Of a stretch of DNA of 15,504 nucleotides, positions 13,231 to 15,504 are shown one piece after another. The position numbers were made by a program, and so were the translations under genes. The stretch comes from Rickettsiales bacterium (GTDB taxonomy: Bacteria > Pseudomonadota > Alphaproteobacteria > Rickettsiales > UBA3002), in NCBI GenBank assembly GCA_027489915.1, contig JAIXZB010000159.1, forward strand, positions 1 to 15,504. Direction: 5' to 3'. The notes beneath the pieces are model-generated. The model ran no database searches. It was given only the letters and a program-made list of their open reading frames with translations, and was not told where the DNA came from. The number at the start of each line of letters is the position of its first letter. Position 1 is the first letter of the stretch.

Positions 13231-14070
13231 TCACACCCCCACCTGACCACTCGCTTTGCGTTTTTCCATCTGCCGCTGGCGGTATTGAATTATCAGCGCC
13301 GCTGTTTCTTCCACCGAACGCCGTGTCACATCTATCACTGGCCAGCCATGTTTGCGGTAAAGTTTGCGGGTATCTTCCAGCTCTTCTTTCACGCGGTCTT
13401 CATTTACATAATCCGTGTTGGTCGGCTGGTTCATGGCCATCAGGCGGCTTTTTCTAATATCCAGCAATCTATCGGCGCTGATGGTGAGGCCCACCACCAA
13501 GGGTTGCTTGAGCGCCTCGACCGATTCAGGCAACGGCACATGCGGCACAAACGGCACGTTCGCCGCCTTAAACCCGCGATACGCCAAATACACACATGTC
13601 GGCGATTTGCTGGTTCGCGAGACACCGACAATCACAATATCTGCCTGTTCAAGCTCCCACGTGGCTTGCCCATCATCATGTTCGAGCGCAAAGTTAATGG
13701 CATCCACACGGGTAAAATAATCTTCTGATAATTCATGCTGGGTACCAGGCGCGCCCGTGGCTTCTTCCTGCAGATAGCTCGAAAATTCGCGCACCACATG
13801 GCTTAAGATTGGAATGCAGGGCAGCGCCCGTTTCGCACAGGCCTGTCGCAATGCTTCACGCAGCCCTGCATCTACCAATGTGAACATCACAATACCAGGG
13901 TGCGAATCCAACCCTGCGATGATTTTTTCCATCTGCCCCTTGGTGCGCACCAGCGACCAGATATGCTCTTCCGCATGCACCCCTTCAAACTGCGCAAGGG
14001 TAGCACGCGCCACACTCGATACGGTTTCGCCCGTTGAATCCGATACCAGATGCAAATGAAATTGTTTCAT
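13231..14070 (-). CDS. PPDK/PEP synthase regulatory kinase-phosphorylase (DUF299)
   Basis: Bifunctional Ser/Thr kinase and Pi-dependent pyrophosphorylase that switches pyruvate phosphate dikinase or PEP synthase off and on. The 279 residues have the family's opening FHLHLVSDSTGETV (4-17), a phosphate-binding loop GVSRTSKSP at 149-157, the block YLAYRGFKAANVPFVPHVPLP (161-181) and DIRKSRL. Family members with PPDK as target are frequent in alphaproteobacteria, but this target is inferred; neither enzyme gene is in the window. ATG 14068-14070 is preferred to an in-frame TTG six bases upstream. This is the first leftward gene next to the putative origin, the position of CC0001 in Caulobacter. 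The usual neighbour maf is absent between it and aroE. Confidence 0.94.
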   Translation of the reverse strand: MKQFHLHLVSDSTGETVSSVARATLAQFEGVHAEEHIWSLVRTKGQMEKIIAGLDSHPGIVMFTLVDAGLREALRQACAKRALPCIPILSHVVREFSSYLQEEATGAPGTQHELSEDYFTRVDAINFALEHDDGQATWELEQADIVIVGVSRTSKSPTCVYLAYRGFKAANVPFVPHVPLPESVEALKQPLVVGLTISADRLLDIRKSRLMAMNQPTNTDYVNEDRVKEELEDTRKLYRKHGWPVIDVTRRSVEETAALIIQYRQRQMEKRKASGQVGV

Positions 14071-14128
14071 GCCCAAGCTGTAACATTACCGCGCGCAGGT
14101 GCAAGCACTTACGCGCACACGCACGTAC

Positions 14129-14134
14129 ATTATA
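14129..14134 (-). promoter_or_regulatory. Possible -10 element (TATAAT) for the leftward PPSR operon
   Basis: Consensus TATAAT on the minus strand, about 60 bases before the PPSR start codon. No recognisable -35 lies 16-18 bases upstream; a DnaA-box-like site (14144-14152) sits in that spacer. It is the only promoter-like signal found for this operon. Confidence 0.4.
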
Positions 14135-14143
14135 TCTGCATGG

Positions 14144-14152
14144 TTATCCCCA
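14144..14152 (+). promoter_or_regulatory. DnaA-box-like site TTATCCCCA
   Basis: One mismatch to TTATCCACA. Embedded in the first copy of the repeated 12-mer GCATGGTTATCC, close to the PPSR -10 element. Confidence 0.5.
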
Positions 14153-14195
14153 CATGGCTGTGTGCGAATAAGTGAGAACGAGGGTAACCGCATGG

Positions 14196-14204
14196 TTATC
14201 CACT
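14196..14204 (+). promoter_or_regulatory. DnaA-box-like site TTATCCACT
   Basis: One mismatch (last base) to TTATCCACA. Lies in the second copy of GCATGGTTATCC, in the same orientation as the first copy and 52 bases from it, close to five helical turns. Confidence 0.55.
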
Positions 14205-14237
14205 TGGGTGCAAAATCCATACACAAATGCACCTGCG

Positions 14238-14246
14238 TTATGCACA
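14238..14246 (+). promoter_or_regulatory. Consensus DnaA box TTATGCACA
   Basis: Fits TTATNCACA at every position. Its last five bases form the left end of a 14-bp perfect palindrome. Confidence 0.65.
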
Positions 14247-14255
14247 GTACTGTGC
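14242..14255. repeat. 14-bp perfect palindrome GCACAGTACTGTGC
   Basis: Perfect dyad symmetry without a spacer, overlapping the consensus DnaA box by five bases. The form suits a dimeric DNA-binding protein; no regulator can be named from sequence. Confidence 0.75.
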
Positions 14256-14412
14256 CTGTGTGTGAGGATTTTTCGTGTGATGTGTGTTGTCTGTGCGAAA
14301 GCATTTCATGCACGTTATTCATTGCCTGAATTTGATTGGTAAATGATAAGGTTGGAATGTTCATACCCATCTCATCCACGAAAAATTGCAGGTGTAATTC
14401 TGTGGGTGGGGT

Positions 14413-14421
14413 TGTGAAAAA
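14413..14421 (-). promoter_or_regulatory. Degenerate DnaA-box-like site TTTTTCACA
   Basis: Fits the relaxed consensus TTWTNCACA on the minus strand, but lies at the edge of an A-run, so chance is possible. Confidence 0.35.
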
Positions 14422-14472
14422 AACTGGTGGAGTCGTGAATTCTATGATTGAGCATAGACCACTACAACCACC

Positions 14473-14506
14473 TTTTCTTATTTATATATTTCTTATTAGT
14501 AGAAAG
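14473..14506. other. AT-rich block, candidate DNA unwinding element
   Basis: 29 of 34 bases are A or T, just upstream of hemE and far richer in A/T than the rest of the window. It lies between the DnaA-like sites at 14413 and 14512, as expected for an unwinding element, but could equally be part of the hemE promoter region. Confidence 0.45.
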
Positions 14507-14511
14507 CGTTT

Positions 14512-14520
14512 TGTGAATAA
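14512..14520 (-). promoter_or_regulatory. DnaA-box-like site TTATTCACA over the hemE start codon
   Basis: Fits TTATNCACA on the minus strand. Because it spans the GTG start and next codon of hemE, part of its sequence is fixed by coding needs (Met-Asn-Lys), so its role is uncertain. Confidence 0.45.
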
Positions 14521-15504
14521 ACCCATACTCAATGCTCTTCAGAAAAAAGTTTCTTCGCAAGTTCCCTTTTGGTTCATGCGGCAAGCAGGAAGGTATTTAC
14601 CCGAGTATCGTGCAGCGCGTGCAGATGCAGGAAGTTTTCTCGATTTATGTTATAATCCCGAGCTTGCAAGTGAAGTAACGCTTCAGCCTATTCGTCGTTT
14701 TGGAATGGATGGCGCGATTTTATTTTCTGATATTTTGGTTCTGCCACACGCACTTGGAGTCGATGTACGATTCGCGCAAGGTGAAGGCCCGATACTCGAT
14801 CAGATTCATACGCAAGAACGTATCGATGCGTTGGATATGTCGGCTATACAAACCCATTGCGCTCCTGTGTTTGAAACGATTCGTCGTGTGAAAAAAGAGC
14901 TTCCTGCGCATGTTACTATGCTTGGGTTTGCAGGAGCACCTTTTACGGTTGCAGCCTACATGGTCGAAGGAAAAGGGTCGAAAGAGTACAACATCCTCCG
15001 CGCGTTTTTTTATAAAAACCCAGAATTATTTCAGCGCATTATTGATGTACTGACCGACGCTACAATTATTTATTTATCCGCACAAATTGAAGCAGGTGCA
15101 GAAGCAGTGCAGTTATTTGATAGTTGGGCAGGGGTGCTATCGCCCGAGCGTTTTGAGACTTATTGCATTAAGCCCAATCAGCGTATTGTTGCAACGCTCA
15201 AAAAAGCCTATCCGCATATTCCCATTATCTGTTTTCCGCGCGGTGCAGGTGCTAAACTAAGCGAATTTTGTGCAGCAGTGGAATGTGATGCTGTGTCGAT
15301 TGATACGTCCACATCGCTCGAATTTGCCAAAAAAGTGGCTGCAGGAAAAACGATTCAGGGTAATTTAGATCCTATGCTATTGCTTGCAGATACGGATGTG
15401 ATGCTGAAAGAAGCGGCGCTTATATTGGACGTGATGCGCGGGTATCCTTTTATTTTCAATCTTGGTCATGGCTTTACACCTGAGACAAAAATAGAAAACG
15501 TAGA
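14513..15504 (+). CDS. hemE: Uroporphyrinogen decarboxylase (cut by right window edge)
   Basis: Decarboxylates uroporphyrinogen III to coproporphyrinogen III in haem synthesis. 330 codons are visible without a stop; the family has about 340-355, so only the last few residues are missing. The start region MNKPILNALQKK is followed by the signature PFWFMRQAGRYLPEYR (18-33) that binds the substrate. Next come FSDILVLPHALG with the catalytic Asp, GFAGAPFTVAAYMVEG (about 142-157), AVQLFDSWAG and GNLDP, and finally FNLGHGFTPET close to the edge. GTG 14513 is chosen because it matches the usual N-terminus; an in-frame ATG at 14444 would add 23 unrelated residues. Only a weak AGAAAG precedes GTG. Transcribed away from the putative origin, as in Caulobacter. 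It appears more T/A-rich at third positions than the left-arm genes. Confidence 0.96.
   Translation, partial: MNKPILNALQKKVSSQVPFWFMRQAGRYLPEYRAARADAGSFLDLCYNPELASEVTLQPIRRFGMDGAILFSDILVLPHALGVDVRFAQGEGPILDQIHTQERIDALDMSAIQTHCAPVFETIRRVKKELPAHVTMLGFAGAPFTVAAYMVEGKGSKEYNILRAFFYKNPELFQRIIDVLTDATIIYLSAQIEAGAEAVQLFDSWAGVLSPERFETYCIKPNQRIVATLKKAYPHIPIICFPRGAGAKLSEFCAAVECDAVSIDTSTSLEFAKKVAAGKTIQGNLDPMLLLADTDVMLKEAALILDVMRGYPFIFNLGHGFTPETKIENV

Larger units (their letters stand above)
14071..14512. other. Putative chromosomal replication origin (oriC/Cori-like) between PPSR and hemE
   Basis: A gap of about 440 bases without a credible gene, between divergent PPSR and hemE, the known location of the origin in Caulobacter and Rickettsia. 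It contains DnaA-box-like sites at 14144 (TTATCCCCA), 14196 (TTATCCACT), 14238 (TTATGCACA, full match to TTATNCACA), 14413 (minus, TTTTTCACA) and 14512 (minus, TTATTCACA, at the hemE start). It also has a duplicated 12-mer GCATGGTTATCC (14138 and 14190, 52 bases apart), a 14-bp palindrome (14242-14255), a TGTG-rich tract (14251-14295), a dyad TCTATG-N6-CATAGA (14441-14458) and an AT-rich block (14473-14506, 29 of 34 bases A/T) that could be the unwinding element. One GANTC site (CcrM type) lies at 14430-14434. I found no TTAA-N7-TTAA CtrA site. The assignment rests on gene order plus these sites; origin activity is inferred. Confidence 0.75.

Noticed and set aside
14086..14379. 97-codon minus-strand and 76-codon plus-strand frames in the origin gap
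   Set aside because: Cys/Thr/Val/Arg-rich composition driven by the TGTG tract, no ribosome sites, no recognisable motifs.
14444..14512. Upstream in-frame ATG for hemE
   Set aside because: It would add 23 residues (MIEHRPLQ...) unlike the family and lies in the AT-rich block; GTG 14513 gives the usual N-terminus.
1..15504. tRNA, rRNA, CRISPR, insertion sequences, prophage
   Set aside because: None seen by reading; no transposase or integrase motifs, no regular repeat-spacer array, no cloverleaf noticed. A systematic tRNA/ncRNA scan was not possible.

Overview
The window looks like an alphaproteobacterial chromosome segment that includes the replication origin. The strongest evidence is gene order. 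A leftward cluster PPSR/PDRP - aroE - coaE - dnaQ, with secB facing dnaQ and a Tim44-like gene and mltA beyond, lies beside a rightward hemE, and a roughly 440-base non-coding gap separates the two arms. This is the layout known at the Caulobacter crescentus and Rickettsia origins (hemE / Cori / CC0001 onwards). The gap holds several DnaA-box-like sites and an AT-rich block. HldD, SecB, UbiK, MltA and a Tim44-like protein fit a Gram-negative alphaproteobacterium; the phasin-like protein suggests PHA-type granules are possible. Base composition is near 50% GC by eye. I cannot name an order or genus.

Layout, left to right. The 3' end of an unrecognised gene (2-391) runs convergently into hldD (388-1380, minus), with overlapping stop codons. 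A rightward arm follows: ubiK (1546-1815), lemA plus an M48 metalloprotease (1866-3467), a 185-base gap with dyad structures, then a compact operon ybjN-like / unknown / proC (3653-5398). Next is a phasin-like gene (5536-6039) with a near-consensus sigma-70 promoter, three TTGC...GCAA dyads around it and a clear intrinsic terminator.

The leftward arm from 10582 down to 6096 reads Tim44-like, mltA, Smr, an OmpR-type response regulator and an EnvZ-type histidine kinase. secB (10655-11119) is divergent from the Tim44-like gene. It converges with dnaQ, which closes the leftward operon PPSR - aroE - coaE - dnaQ (14070-11121). The putative origin (14071-14520) separates PPSR from hemE, which leaves the window at its right edge.

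The genes are mostly housekeeping: LPS heptose supply, ubiquinone biosynthesis, proline, shikimate, CoA and haem synthesis, DNA proofreading, protein export and peptidoglycan turnover. The less ordinary parts are the origin, including a 14-bp palindrome overlapping a consensus DnaA box, and the phasin gene, whose protein carries a (Met-x-x)8 tract and whose promoter has the triple dyad.
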